A stretch of DNA of 64,000 bases from DDH964 sp963806685 (GCA_963806685.1 CAWDZB010000013.1:62001-126000); one strand, 5' to 3'; positions 15,987 to 24,381 are shown, counted from the first letter of the stretch. The notes: a model not told the origin generated them from the sequence alone. Program-made: numbers and translations.

Positions 15987-16736
15987 ATGAAGCACGATAA
16001 TCGATACATTCGGAATGAAACTGCATTCTTGGAGTATTCAAGGGAATCTCTCGGCCACCGGTTTGTGTCCGACTCTGATTTCGACCACTTTTACACTCTC
16101 TTTCCTGATAACGAATCAAAAAATGAGTTTCTTAGGGTTGCATCATTCTATTTGTTCTTGGTGAAGAACGGTAACTGGGTTAATACCGTAGGCACCGAAG
16201 ACTCAGTCACCGATTACCTCACAAACTCATACAAACTGGTCGGAATCTTCTCGCTAATTGAGTCACTGTCAGAGCAGGAGCACCAGGACTTCTTCCGGTG
16301 GCTGTGTTCCTATAGTAAAAAGAACAATTCATTTCCCATTGAATCGAGAAGTGTATTGGATGCACTATTCACCATGTACAATACTGATCATGGCGCGACA
16401 AATTTTTGTGTAGCCTTTTTCGAACGCCTCCCCGAAGACCAACAGGCGATGCTGAGGCGAAAAATTCAAGTCCGAGGAAAGTCGGTATCCACTGTCAAGC
16501 GTGCCGTTCAGGTGCTTTATGGATTACGCAGTCGCTTTGTCCATGAGGGAAACCTACTTGTCCAGCTGTCCGATAGGCCGATGGCAAGCATAATCAAGAA
16601 GAAGGGTCACTTGTTCAATCTTGATATCTCAGAGATTGTTGCGTTATTTGAGCATGCTCTCGTCCTTCACTTCGCGGCTAAACATAACATCTCGCTCCAG
16701 CTGACCGCCAAAAGCTTCGCTTTTGCCGTCCGCTGA
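15987..16736 (+). CDS. HEPN (Apea-like) domain protein, island gene
   Basis: A 249-residue protein from A+T-rich DNA unlike its neighbours. The C-terminal part contains VLYGLRSRFVHEGNLL (about residues 175-190), matching the R-x4-H motif of HEPN ribonuclease-fold domains, in the form used by Apea-like proteins of phage-defence and abortive-infection systems. The N-terminal 120 residues show no motif. ATG 15987 lies 26 bp after a TATAAT; no clear Shine-Dalgarno is seen. The last codons run into an attC-like hairpin (16682-16751), as in integron cassettes. A role in RNA cleavage or defence is inferred only from the HEPN motif. Confidence 0.7.
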   Translation: MKHDNRYIRNETAFLEYSRESLGHRFVSDSDFDHFYTLFPDNESKNEFLRVASFYLFLVKNGNWVNTVGTEDSVTDYLTNSYKLVGIFSLIESLSEQEHQDFFRWLCSYSKKNNSFPIESRSVLDALFTMYNTDHGATNFCVAFFERLPEDQQAMLRRKIQVRGKSVSTVKRAVQVLYGLRSRFVHEGNLLVQLSDRPMASIIKKKGHLFNLDISEIVALFEHALVLHFAAKHNISLQLTAKSFAFAVR

Positions 16737-16751
16737 GCTTTGTCGTTGAGG
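16682..16751 (+). other. attC-like recombination site candidate 1
   Basis: Starts ACATAAC (16682-16688, one mismatch to RYYYAAC) and ends GTTGAGG (16745-16751, one mismatch to GTTRRRY). Between them lies an imperfect stem AGCTGACCGCCAAAAGC / GCTTTTGCCGTCCGCT with a TTC turn, with the unequal arms and bulge expected of attC. It overlaps the end of the HEPN gene. Degenerate core sites lower the confidence. Confidence 0.45.
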
Positions 16752-16781
16752 CTGTAGAATAACCTTGGGACTTGAAATGAA

Positions 16782-16893
16782 CATGGAGCCGGACCAAGTC
16801 AACTGGTTGGAAATACAGAATTGAATGGCCAAATTTTCGGTAAAAATTGGGCTATAGATCGATTTCTGGGGTAAAAATTTGGACCTGACAGCT
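16782..16893. repeat. Island repeat, copy A
   Basis: Non-coding, A+T rich. It runs from GGAGCCGGACCAAGTCAACTG to about TTGGACCTGACAG and can be aligned by eye with 17568-17690 over its length: GGACCAAGTyAACTG, GGCCAAATTT, AAATTGG, GGCTATA and a closing GG(T/A)C(A/C). Two related copies flank the small secreted protein gene. Confidence 0.65.
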
Positions 16894-16923
16894 AGCATTT
16901 ATCGTTGGTTGATGAAGGGTACC

Positions 16924-17313
16924 ATGAAGCCAATCCAAGCCATAATCATCTGCTTTCTGATGGCTCTTCCCTTGACTGCCTTCGCAGAGCAGAGCTTTTA
17001 TGGAATTTATTCCAATATGGCAGCCGAAGAAGGAGAACCGTCAGGATTTGAAATGTTCTTCCTTCCTGACGGCAGACCCGGAAAATGCAGCGATTCCGTC
17101 CTCTTTCAGGTGGCGGAAGGCTGGCCCCAGTACCCGGAATTATTGGACTGTTGTGGCTGTTCGGCCAACCATGTCGAATTCGTATCCAAAAAATGGGGAA
17201 AATTCGTTGGGAAAATTGAAAACCAGACCCTTGTGGGAGATTTCATTGACGCAAGGAAGAAGATTTCATTGAAGAGGGGGAACAGCATCTGGCAAAAGGA
17301 ACAATCAAATTGA
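16924..17313 (+). CDS. Small secreted protein of unknown function
   Basis: A 129-residue exported protein. ATG 16924 starts a signal peptide (MKPIQAIIICFLMALPLTAFA) cleaved after AFA. The mature part has four Cys, including a CCGC group (LLDCCGCSANH), and a beta-rich look (FYGIYSNM, FVGKIENQTLVGDFID), reminiscent of small lipocalin-like or hydrophobic-ligand proteins, but no family is recognised. An in-frame ATG at 16912 is an alternative start. It sits between the two copies of the island repeat in A+T-rich DNA. Confidence 0.65.
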   Translation: MKPIQAIIICFLMALPLTAFAEQSFYGIYSNMAAEEGEPSGFEMFFLPDGRPGKCSDSVLFQVAEGWPQYPELLDCCGCSANHVEFVSKKWGKFVGKIENQTLVGDFIDARKKISLKRGNSIWQKEQSN

Positions 17314-17844
17314 AACTTGTGGTTGCCCACGCGCAAGTTTCGCGAGCATCTTTCCTAAGGCTAATAAAGGAGATGGTAAATGAGATGGTAAATATTTATG
17401 CTGTCTCCAGAATTGTTCAGGTTGAATCGATCCGCCCCCGCTAACCCCCTCATCCTTTCTTGTCCGAACTACCGCAAATCATAACCTCCCACACCTCCAT
17501 TTTCGACCCTGATTTCATTTTGCGATAAAGTTGAAAAGCCAGATCCGAACCGCAACTTGGAGGAAGATCGGGGTCGGACCAAGTTAACTGACTGAAAATA
17601 TTTAAAAATGTGGCCAAATTTGGCTGCAAAATTGGCTTATAACTTGGTTTTTTGGAGCAAATTCGGGGCTATAAAGGTCAGAGGTTGACCGAAAAGCATT
17701 TTTCAGGGGGTGCCGAAACCCTTCATTGAATCAAGAAAAGAAACCTGAAGCAAAACCTCGAAACCAACATTTTTCGGCCAGAATACTTGGGAGATTTTTC
17801 TACAGGCTCGTTGGCTTCTCACACAAAACAGGGAGGAATTAATC
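17314..17844. other. Intergenic stretch of the A+T-rich island
   Basis: No supported gene. It contains the second copy of the island repeat (17568-17690). Upstream of that, 17314-17567 shows no strong hairpin, promoter or coding signal. The next gene has its ribosome site at 17832-17836. Confidence 0.5.
17568..17690. repeat. Island repeat, copy B
   Basis: Related to 16782-16893: both carry a GG(C/T)CGGACCAAGTyAACTG start, TGGCCAAATTT, AAATTGG and GGCTATA in the same order, with several small insertions in this copy. The two copies lie in direct orientation, about 790 bp apart. Confidence 0.65.
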
Positions 17845-18189
17845 ATGATATTGGAGCAAGTTGAAAAAGTACACGTCATCATGCGTCGCAATTTCGAGAG
17901 TGACATCCGTCGTCACTTCATTGGCGAGATAGTTGCTGCGAATGACACCTTGGCACGAGTAGTCGGCTATACATTTGTTTTGGACGGTACGTCAGGTCAA
18001 TTTGTACGACGCCGTGAAAAACGCATTCGCATCATCGGTCTTTCGGACCCTGGAAACATCATCAATGTTTTGCCAACGGAGGCAGATGTTGAGAACTCTC
18101 AATACACGCTATCACCAGAGGGTAAACTGGTTGTTACTGACGGCAAAACATTTACGCTAGATATCAATGAATTCGGATTGTCTCGCTAA
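17845..18189 (+). CDS. Conserved hypothetical cassette-type protein
   Basis: A 114-residue soluble protein. The N-terminus is basic (VIMRRNFESDIRRHFIGEIVA), followed by beta-rich segments (VVGYTFVLDGTSGQFVRRREKRIRIIGL) and a closing LVVTDGKTFTLDINEFGLS. No catalytic motif is seen. AGGAATTAATC before ATG 17845 is a good ribosome site. The size and its position in the A+T-rich island next to attC-like structures fit a mobile cassette gene. Function unknown. Confidence 0.7.
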   Translation: MILEQVEKVHVIMRRNFESDIRRHFIGEIVAANDTLARVVGYTFVLDGTSGQFVRRREKRIRIIGLSDPGNIINVLPTEADVENSQYTLSPEGKLVVTDGKTFTLDINEFGLSR

Positions 18190-18200
18190 AAAACCGGCCA

Positions 18201-18297
18201 ACAAGAGGATGCACTGGAACGGGATCCACAAGTGGCCCCCGAAAGGTTCTCTACACGATTCGCCAGCACGTCGCTGCCGGCGATCACCGCCGTTGTC
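18201..18297 (+). other. attC-like recombination site candidate 2 (weak)
   Basis: GGCCAAC near the left end and GCCGTTGTCC at the right could be core sites; AACAAGAGGATGCACTGG and CCGGCGATCACCGCCGTT form only a partly paired stem with a long loop. It lies 12 bp after the stop of the cassette-type gene, where an attC would be expected, but pairing is poor. Confidence 0.25.
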
Positions 18298-18336
18298 CAG
18301 CAGTTCGCAACCTGAATCCAGCAGGGAGAGTCAAAG

Positions 18337-18825
18337 ATGAAGAAACAGCTTATCTGTGCCGCGATTATTCTGTTTTCCTTTGTCTGTTTGATTTTCGAGA
18401 GTCCGACGTTTGCCGCGGAAAAGGACATAGAAGGGGTGCGTGCAGCGGCGGAGCAATTCTACTCTGCTCTCAATGTGATGTTTACCGGTGAATTAGGGCC
18501 AATGAAAGAGGTATGGTCGCATAAGGATGATGTGACTTATATGGGCCCTGGAGGTGGCTTTCGTCTTGGTTGGAAGGACGTATTGGCCGACTGGGAGTCA
18601 CAGGCAGCGCTGAAACTTGGAGGCAAGGTAGAGCCAAAGGACATGCAGGTCACGGTGGGACGTGACCTGGCGATGGTCAGCAACTATGAAATAGGTCAAA
18701 ACGTGACGGCAGATGGAAAGGCTCAGAAAGTTACCATCCGCGCGACAAATCTTTTTCGTAACGAGAATGGGAAATGGAAAATGATCGGCCATCACACGGA
18801 TTTACTTCCCTTTTTTCAGAAGTGA
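18337..18825 (+). CDS. Secreted SnoaL-like / DUF4440 protein
   Basis: A 162-residue protein with a signal peptide (MKKQLICAAIILFSFVCLIF, cleavage near FAA at 27). The mature part has the NTF2-like ketosteroid-isomerase fold: AAEQFYSALNVMFTGELGPMKEVWSHKDDVTYMGP at the N-terminus and ATNLFRNENGKWKMIGHHTD at the C-terminus, the usual hallmark of SnoaL_3/DUF4440. A GGGAGA ribosome site precedes ATG 18337. Such proteins are often found as stand-alone periplasmic domains and as integron cassette products; the ligand is unknown. Confidence 0.8.
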   Translation: MKKQLICAAIILFSFVCLIFESPTFAAEKDIEGVRAAAEQFYSALNVMFTGELGPMKEVWSHKDDVTYMGPGGGFRLGWKDVLADWESQAALKLGGKVEPKDMQVTVGRDLAMVSNYEIGQNVTADGKAQKVTIRATNLFRNENGKWKMIGHHTDLLPFFQK

Positions 18826-19125
18826 CCGCTGTGTCGGAAACTAGCTGACAAATCGTTAAACCGGAGCGGTGGTTGGGCGCGGAATCTGGATCCCAAAGTC
18901 GCTGGCCGCCGCCCGGTTAGCCCGGTAGTTAGGCGATAGAAATACCCAGGAATTCCTGTAGAACCCCTCACAATGACCGGCTCCCATTCTTCTTCCCCCC
19001 GGGAGCCTTTTCCCCACCTGGCCGCAGCAATCCTCTTTATTCCCCGTTCCCGCCTACGAGCTTATTTTGCGATACAGTTTAATACGACCCGTTCCGAGTC
19101 TCGTTCCAGAGAAAAGGGGGCCCCA
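18826..19125. other. Right edge of the island
   Basis: 300-bp gap without a supported gene. It contains attC-like candidate 3 (18854-18934) and then a return to G+C-rich sequence; TTATTTTGCGATACAGT near 19052-19075 may hold a promoter for the binding-protein gene. Confidence 0.4.
18854..18934 (+). other. attC-like recombination site candidate 3
   Basis: Left core GTTAAAC (18854-18860) and right core GTTAGGC, a perfect match to GTTRRRY, about 74 bp later. Between them GGGCGCGG pairs with CCGCCGCCC, and the loop contains GGATCC. It lies 29 bp after the SnoaL-like gene and at the right edge of the A+T-rich island. The right core is the strongest of the three candidates. Confidence 0.45.
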
Positions 19126-19905
19126 ATGATACCAAGGTGCAGGTTCCTGTTCGGGGTTCTTGTTGCAGTGTCGTTCCTGCTCACCGGCATCAGCCACCAG
19201 GCTCCGGCCGCAGCGAAGCCCGAACTCCTCGTCGCCATCTCTCTCGATATCCCGCCTTACGTCATGAACAAAGCCGACACCGGACTGGAGGTCGACATCG
19301 TCCGGCAGGCACTTAAGGACTACAGCCTGCTTTTCATTCAGCTCCCCTACGGGCAACTGCAGACGGCCGTTCAGCAGAAGCGGGTGGACGTGTCCCTCGG
19401 CGTCCAGCAGGAGGACAAGGATATCTATGAATCCACCGACTTCATTACCTTTGCCAACTACGTAATCAGCAAGAAGGCGGACCGGTTCCGGATCGACAGC
19501 GTTGCCGACCTGCGTGATCACAAGGTGCTGACCTGGGGAAATGCCTACCTGGACCTGGGGCCCGAATTCGAGGCGCTGTTCTCGCCGCAATCCCCCCAGC
19601 GGAAGAACTACCTCGAAGTCGCCGACCAGGAGGAGCAGGTCCGGAGATTCTGGAAGGGGAAGGGCCTGGTCATAGTGATCGACCGCAGCATCTTCAGTTA
19701 TTTCAGCAAGAAATTGGGCCATAAATTAAACAAAGTCAGCTTCTACGCCATCTTTCCGCCGGTGACAAACTTCAAGGCAGGATTCAAGGACGCCAAGGTG
19801 CGTGACCGGTTCAACGAGGGTCTTGCTGCAATGTGCAAGAGCGGGGAGTATGCCAAGCTTCTGCGCCGCTACGATGTGGTGGTGAAGCAGGAGGTCTGCG
19901 AATAG
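19126..19905 (+). CDS. Periplasmic solute-binding protein, family 3
   Basis: A 259-residue exported protein of the amino-acid-type binding family (SBP_bac_3). The signal peptide occupies residues 1-28 (FLFGVLVAVSFLLTG). The mature part begins with LLVAISLDIPPYVMNKADTGLEVDI and carries the usual QLQTAVQQKRVDVSLGVQQ segment; PAAT ligand residues are only partly conserved, so it may bind something other than an amino acid or act as a sensor. No permease or ATPase gene is adjacent. Start chosen at ATG 19126, directly before the signal peptide; the longer frame has no plausible N-terminus. Confidence 0.8.
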   Translation: MIPRCRFLFGVLVAVSFLLTGISHQAPAAAKPELLVAISLDIPPYVMNKADTGLEVDIVRQALKDYSLLFIQLPYGQLQTAVQQKRVDVSLGVQQEDKDIYESTDFITFANYVISKKADRFRIDSVADLRDHKVLTWGNAYLDLGPEFEALFSPQSPQRKNYLEVADQEEQVRRFWKGKGLVIVIDRSIFSYFSKKLGHKLNKVSFYAIFPPVTNFKAGFKDAKVRDRFNEGLAAMCKSGEYAKLLRRYDVVVKQEVCE

Positions 19906-20083
19906 TCGGTCCGAGGCCGGTGAGAGAGAACGGCCCCACCTGCCGGAGGGAAGAAAGAGGGAACGTACGAGAAGCTTGTTCAGGATTTTGTCGGGGAGGT
20001 TCCCGGCTTATGGGCGTGATCGTGAAATGAAAAGCCTCCGCAAACGTTACGGAGCAATATAAGGAAAACGGAAAGGATTTGCC

Positions 20084-21259
20084 TTGAAGAGTGGTGGCTG
20101 GTTCGAGACCGTCGCCGAGGCCCAACGCCGGGCGAAGAGGCGATTGCCAAAGTCGGTTTACGGTGCCGTGCTCGCCGGCTCGGAGAAGGGCGTCACCTAC
20201 GCGGACAACATGGCGGCCTTTTCCGAACTGGAGTTCGCCCCCCACGTCGCCGGGTTGCATGCGACCCGCGACCTCGCCACCAGCGTCATGGGCCAGGCGA
20301 TCTCCCTGCCGGTGATCATTTCGCCGGCCGGCGTGCAGGCGGTGCATCCCGACGGCGAGGTCGCCGTGGCGCGCGCCGCCGCCAGCCGGGGGACGGTCAT
20401 CGGGCTCAGCTCCTTTGCCAGCAAACCGGTGGAAGAGGTCGTCGCGGCCAATCCGCAGACCTTCTTCCAGCTCTACTGGTCGGGGAGCCGCGAGACCATG
20501 CTGCAGCGGATGGAACGGGCGCGTGCGGCGGGAGTCAAGGGGCTAATCGTCACCCTCGACTGGTCGTTTGCGACCGGCCGCGACTGGGGCAGCCCGGTGA
20601 TCCCCGAACGCATGGGTCTGAAAGCCATGGCCAGGCTCCTGCCCCAGGCGATCCTTCGGCCGCGTTGGCTGCTGGCCTTCGTCGCATCCCGCCGCATTCC
20701 CGACCTCACCACGCCGAACCTCGCCGAGCCCGGCCAGCCGGCGCCGACCTTCTTCGGCGCCTACGGCGAGTGGATGCAGACGCCACCCGCCACCTGGGAG
20801 GACGTCGCCTGGCTGCGCCAGGAGTGGGGCGGGCCGTTCATGCTCAAGGGGATCACCCGCATCGACGACGCCAGGCGCGCGGTGGATGCCGGGGTGACGG
20901 CGATCTCGGTTTCCAACCACGGCGGCAATAACCTGGACACCACGCCGGCCACCATTCGCGTGCTGCCGTCGGTGGTCGAGGCGGTCGGCAGCCAGGTCGA
21001 AATCGTGCTCGACGGCGGTATCCGGCGTGGCAGCGACGTGGTCAAGGCGCTCGCCCTTGGCGCCCGGGCGGTGATGATCGGGCGCGCCTACCTGTGGGGG
21101 CTTGCCGCCAACGGCCAGGCCGGGGTGGAAAACGTCCTGGACATTCTGCGTGGAGGGCTTGACTCGACGGTATTCGGTCTGGGATATTCATCGATCCATG
21201 ACCTGAGCCCTGACGACCTGGTGATCCCACCCGGTTTCGCCAGAATCCTCGGGAGGTAA
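20084..21259 (+). CDS. MftD-like FMN-dependent alpha-hydroxy-acid dehydrogenase
   Basis: A 391-residue FMN TIM-barrel enzyme of the lactate/glycolate oxidase family. It resembles pre-mycofactocin synthase MftD strongly and specifically: SLPVIISPAGVQAVHPDGE, FASKPVEEVVAANPQTFFQ, LKGITRIDDARRAVDAG, SVSNHGGNNLD with catalytic His, and VLDGGIRRGSDVVKALALGA for FMN phosphate. TTG 20084 is the start, with AAGGA eight bases upstream. No mftA, mftB, mftC or mftE is visible nearby, so this is an orphan; it may act on a different hydroxy acid or peptide. Neighbours are a binding protein and a membrane protein, with no overlap to show an operon. Confidence 0.85.
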   Translation: MKSGGWFETVAEAQRRAKRRLPKSVYGAVLAGSEKGVTYADNMAAFSELEFAPHVAGLHATRDLATSVMGQAISLPVIISPAGVQAVHPDGEVAVARAAASRGTVIGLSSFASKPVEEVVAANPQTFFQLYWSGSRETMLQRMERARAAGVKGLIVTLDWSFATGRDWGSPVIPERMGLKAMARLLPQAILRPRWLLAFVASRRIPDLTTPNLAEPGQPAPTFFGAYGEWMQTPPATWEDVAWLRQEWGGPFMLKGITRIDDARRAVDAGVTAISVSNHGGNNLDTTPATIRVLPSVVEAVGSQVEIVLDGGIRRGSDVVKALALGARAVMIGRAYLWGLAANGQAGVENVLDILRGGLDSTVFGLGYSSIHDLSPDDLVIPPGFARILGR

Positions 21260-21314
21260 AGGAACGAAATTGATTGTAGGTTGACTATAAATCTTGGCCC
21301 TTGAGGAACGGTAA

Positions 21315-21938
21315 ATGGTTGGTTACAAGCTGAGAAAAACCTTTGGGCTGATTTGCCTTGCGGTGGCCGGACTGCTGTTGTTGAAAGAGATTTCGGGCTT
21401 GGCCGCGCCCGAGGTAGCCGAAATGGCCCAAAAAGGTTTTGGAGCACACCTCAGGGATTTACTGATCTGTTTCGCGATAGGCGGCGCCGGGCTGTACCTC
21501 TATCGGGACAAAACCTCGGATCCTTCCCTCTTCATATGGAAGTTGAACATCTTCGCGCTCGTCCTTACCCCGCTTTTAAACGTCCAGATAGCACCAAGAT
21601 TAACCGAGGAATATCCACCGCTCGCCTCCTTCGCCATGATTCGCCCCGTCCTGGTAGGGCTATCTCTCCTCCTCATCGTCATCCCCTATGTTTTCGGGAA
21701 ATCCATCCTTGTCCATCAATCCAGGCGCCGGCCATCGCTTCCCTCCATTACCCCCGAGCTCGCTCTTTACTTCATCGGCTTGGGTTGCGCCCTCCTGCCA
21801 TCGACGACGGCCTTGTTTTCGCTGCTGGCCGGTCTGCCCGTGGGGGACATGTACTATTTCTCCGGCCTCTCCTACGGCGCGGCCGCAATCTGGTCGGGAT
21901 GGTGGTACAGCAAGTATTTCAGCCCTGCCGGGGAGTGA
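21315..21938 (+). CDS. Multi-pass membrane protein of unknown function
   Basis: A 207-residue protein with about five hydrophobic segments (residues 10-27, 47-61, 71-90, 107-128, 145-190), a cytoplasmic basic loop (HQSRRRPS) and no recognised family. ATG 21315 is preceded by a weak GAGGAAC. It lies 55 bp after the MftD-like gene and could be co-transcribed with it. Function not assigned. Confidence 0.65.
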   Translation: MVGYKLRKTFGLICLAVAGLLLLKEISGLAAPEVAEMAQKGFGAHLRDLLICFAIGGAGLYLYRDKTSDPSLFIWKLNIFALVLTPLLNVQIAPRLTEEYPPLASFAMIRPVLVGLSLLLIVIPYVFGKSILVHQSRRRPSLPSITPELALYFIGLGCALLPSTTALFSLLAGLPVGDMYYFSGLSYGAAAIWSGWWYSKYFSPAGE

Positions 21939-22207
21939 CGTTGGGGGTAATCCCTGGTTCGGCAAACAGTCCCGAAACCAAGTCGGAAAAGGAAGCCATC
22001 GGCAACTTGCTTTTCCCGGACCTGGCTGAGGGGGCGGAGGGGATAATGCCCTGCCGCCCCGGAGCGGGGTTCGCAAGCGGATCCGCCCCAACCCACTCGG
22101 CCGCCTGATCGGTCATTTTTCTGCTTCTCCCCATTAGCCCCTCCCTCCTGCTGTATAATTCCCCTGTCTCCGCCGCTCCTTAGCAACCAGCCGAAGGGGT
22201 TGTGCCC

Positions 22208-23599
22208 ATGCCGTGCTACCGGCAGATGCTCGGTCATCGCCAATATGTCTTCGACAGCCTGAAGAGCCTGCTGGCCAAGGCGAGCCCGGCGCGCTCGGGG
22301 GACGAGCTGGCGGGGATCGCCGCCCAGAGCAGGGAGGAGCGCGTCGCCGCGCAACTCTGTTTGGCCGATTTGCCCCTCAGGACCTTCCTCGACGAGGCGC
22401 TGATCCCCTACGAGGAGGACGAAGTCACCCGCCTGATCCTCGACAGCCACGATGCGGCCGCCTTCGCCCCGGTCGCCTCCCTCACCGTCGGCGAGTTCCG
22501 CAACTGGCTGCTCGCCTACGAGACCGACACCGCAGCCCTTTCCGCTCTCGCTCCTGGTCTGACGCCGGAAATGGCGGCGGCAGTTTCCAAGCTGATGCGC
22601 AACCAGGACCTGGTCCTGGTCGGGCAGAAGTGCCGGGTGGTCACCACCTTCCGCAACACCCTCGGCCTGCCGGGACGCCTCTCGGTGCGGCTGCAGCCCA
22701 ACGACCCGACCGACGACCCGCGCGGCATCGCCGCATCCATCCTCGACGGCCTTCTCTATGGCGCCGGCGACGCGGTGATCGGCGTCAACCCGGCCTCCGA
22801 CAGCCCGCAGAAGGCCTGCGCCCTGCTGGCGATGATCGACGAGCTGCGCCAGCGCTACGCCATCCCCACCCAGTCCTGCGTGCTGGCGCACGTCACCGCC
22901 ACCCTCGCCGCCATCGAGGACGGGGCGCCGGTCGACCTGGTCTTCCAGTCGATCGCCGGTACCGAGGCCGCCAACCGCAGCTTCGGCATCTCCCTCTCCC
23001 TCCTCGAGGAGGCGCGGCAGGCGGCGCTGTCGCTGCAGCGCGGCAGCATCGGCGACAACGTCATGTACTTCGAGACCGGGCAGGGGAGCGCCCTGTCAGC
23101 CAACGCCCACCATGGAATCGACCAGCAGACCTGCGAGGCGCGCAGCTACGGTGTCGCCCGGCACTTTGCGCCGCTGCTGGTGAATACCGTAGTCGGCTTC
23201 ATCGGCCCCGAGTACCTCTACGACGGCAAGCAGATCGTCCGCGCCGGCCTGGAGGACCATTTCTGCGGCAAGCTGCTCGGCCTGCCCATGGGCTGCGACG
23301 TCTGCTACACCAACCACGCCGAAGCCGACCAGGACGACATGGACACCCTGATGACCCTCCTCGGGGTCGCGGGCTGCAACTACCTGATGGGGGTGCCCGG
23401 GGCGGACGACATCATGCTCCACTACCAGAGCACCTCCTTCCACGACGCCCTCTACCTGCGCCAGGTGCTGGGACTCAGGCCCGCCCCCGAGTTCGAGGCC
23501 TGGCTGGAGACGATGGGGGTGATGCGCGAAGATCGGCTGCTGCCGGTCGGCGATCGGCACCGGCTGCTGGAAGGGTTCCTGCCGGAGGGGGAGGAATGA
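22208..23599 (+). CDS. eutB: Ethanolamine ammonia-lyase large subunit
   Basis: Catalytic subunit of the adenosylcobalamin-dependent enzyme that converts ethanolamine to acetaldehyde and ammonia. The 463-residue product has the EutB TIM barrel: VGQKCRVVTTFRNTLGLPG, SRLQPNDP-like region (RLQPNDPTDDP), GLLYGAGDAVIGVNPASDS, FQSIAGTEAANRSFG, YFETGQGSALSANAHHG and GCDVCYTNHAEADQDD are all typical. ATG 22208 is used; GTG 22202 is possible. The stop overlaps eutC by 4 bp. No eutA reactivase, microcompartment or cobalamin riboswitch was found around it. Confidence 0.94.
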   Translation: MPCYRQMLGHRQYVFDSLKSLLAKASPARSGDELAGIAAQSREERVAAQLCLADLPLRTFLDEALIPYEEDEVTRLILDSHDAAAFAPVASLTVGEFRNWLLAYETDTAALSALAPGLTPEMAAAVSKLMRNQDLVLVGQKCRVVTTFRNTLGLPGRLSVRLQPNDPTDDPRGIAASILDGLLYGAGDAVIGVNPASDSPQKACALLAMIDELRQRYAIPTQSCVLAHVTATLAAIEDGAPVDLVFQSIAGTEAANRSFGISLSLLEEARQAALSLQRGSIGDNVMYFETGQGSALSANAHHGIDQQTCEARSYGVARHFAPLLVNTVVGFIGPEYLYDGKQIVRAGLEDHFCGKLLGLPMGCDVCYTNHAEADQDDMDTLMTLLGVAGCNYLMGVPGADDIMLHYQSTSFHDALYLRQVLGLRPAPEFEAWLETMGVMREDRLLPVGDRHRLLEGFLPEGEE

Positions 23600-24381
23600 G
23601 CATCAAGCAGAAGCCGCTGCAGAAATCCCCGGTCGTTGACGATTCCTGGGTGCAATTGCGCCAGCACACCGGCGCGCGTATCGCCCTCGGCCGTGCCGGC
23701 GGCAGCCTGCCGACGGTGCCGCTGCTGGAGTTCCAGCTGGCCCACGCCCGGGCCCGCGATGCGGTGCACCTGCCCTTCGATGCCGAGGGAGTGCTGCGGC
23801 AGCTGCAGGAGCGAGGCCATACCGTCCTGAAGGTCCGAAGCGAGGCGGAAAGCCGCAGCGTCTACCTGCGGCGTCCCGACCTCGGCCGCCGCCTCGATAC
23901 TCCCTCGCGGGAGGCGCTCACGGCCTTTGCGGCAGAGAACGGCGGCTACGATGCCGTCTTCATCATCGCCGACGGCCTCTCCCCCCTGGCGATCCACCGC
24001 CATGCCGCCGCCGTCCTCGAAAACGCCTGGCGGGCGCTGATGGAGCAGGGCTGGCGGCTGGCGCCGGTGGTCGTCGCCGGGCAGTCGCGGGTGGCGCTCG
24101 GCGACGAGATCGGGGAACTACTGCAGGCCTCCCAGGTGGCGATCCTGATCGGCGAGCGGCCCGGGCTTTCCGCCGCCGACAGCCTGGGGATCTACCTCAC
24201 CTACGCCCCCCGCGTGGGGCGCACCGACGCCGAGCGCAACTGCATCTCTAATATCCGCCCGGAGGGGCTCGGCTACGAGGAGGCGGCCCAGGCTCTGGTC
24301 CGGCTGATGGTGCGGGCGCGGCAGCTGCGGTTGACGGGGGTGGGGCTCAAGGACGAGGGGGACAAACTGCCGCCGGGGTGA
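23596..24381 (+). CDS. eutC: Ethanolamine ammonia-lyase small subunit
   Basis: A 261-residue EutC that completes the cobalamin-binding site with EutB. Typical segments are RIALGRAGGSLPT near residues 30-42, FQLAHARARDAVH, IIADGLSPLAIHRHA, LIGERPGLSAADSLGIYLTY and ERNCISNIRPEGL. The ATGA overlap with eutB signals coupled translation. Ethanolamine would supply nitrogen and carbon; a dedicated aldehyde dehydrogenase is not seen here. Confidence 0.94.
   Translation: MSIKQKPLQKSPVVDDSWVQLRQHTGARIALGRAGGSLPTVPLLEFQLAHARARDAVHLPFDAEGVLRQLQERGHTVLKVRSEAESRSVYLRRPDLGRRLDTPSREALTAFAAENGGYDAVFIIADGLSPLAIHRHAAAVLENAWRALMEQGWRLAPVVVAGQSRVALGDEIGELLQASQVAILIGERPGLSAADSLGIYLTYAPRVGRTDAERNCISNIRPEGLGYEEAAQALVRLMVRARQLRLTGVGLKDEGDKLPPG

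Noticed and set aside
17314..17567. A fourth attC site after the small secreted gene
   Set aside because: No GTTRRRY core and no stem of the right form were found in this stretch.
21939..22207. Cobalamin riboswitch before eutB
   Set aside because: The conserved B12-box words are missing in the 269-bp leader; only a TATAAT at 22154-22159 without a good -35 is seen.
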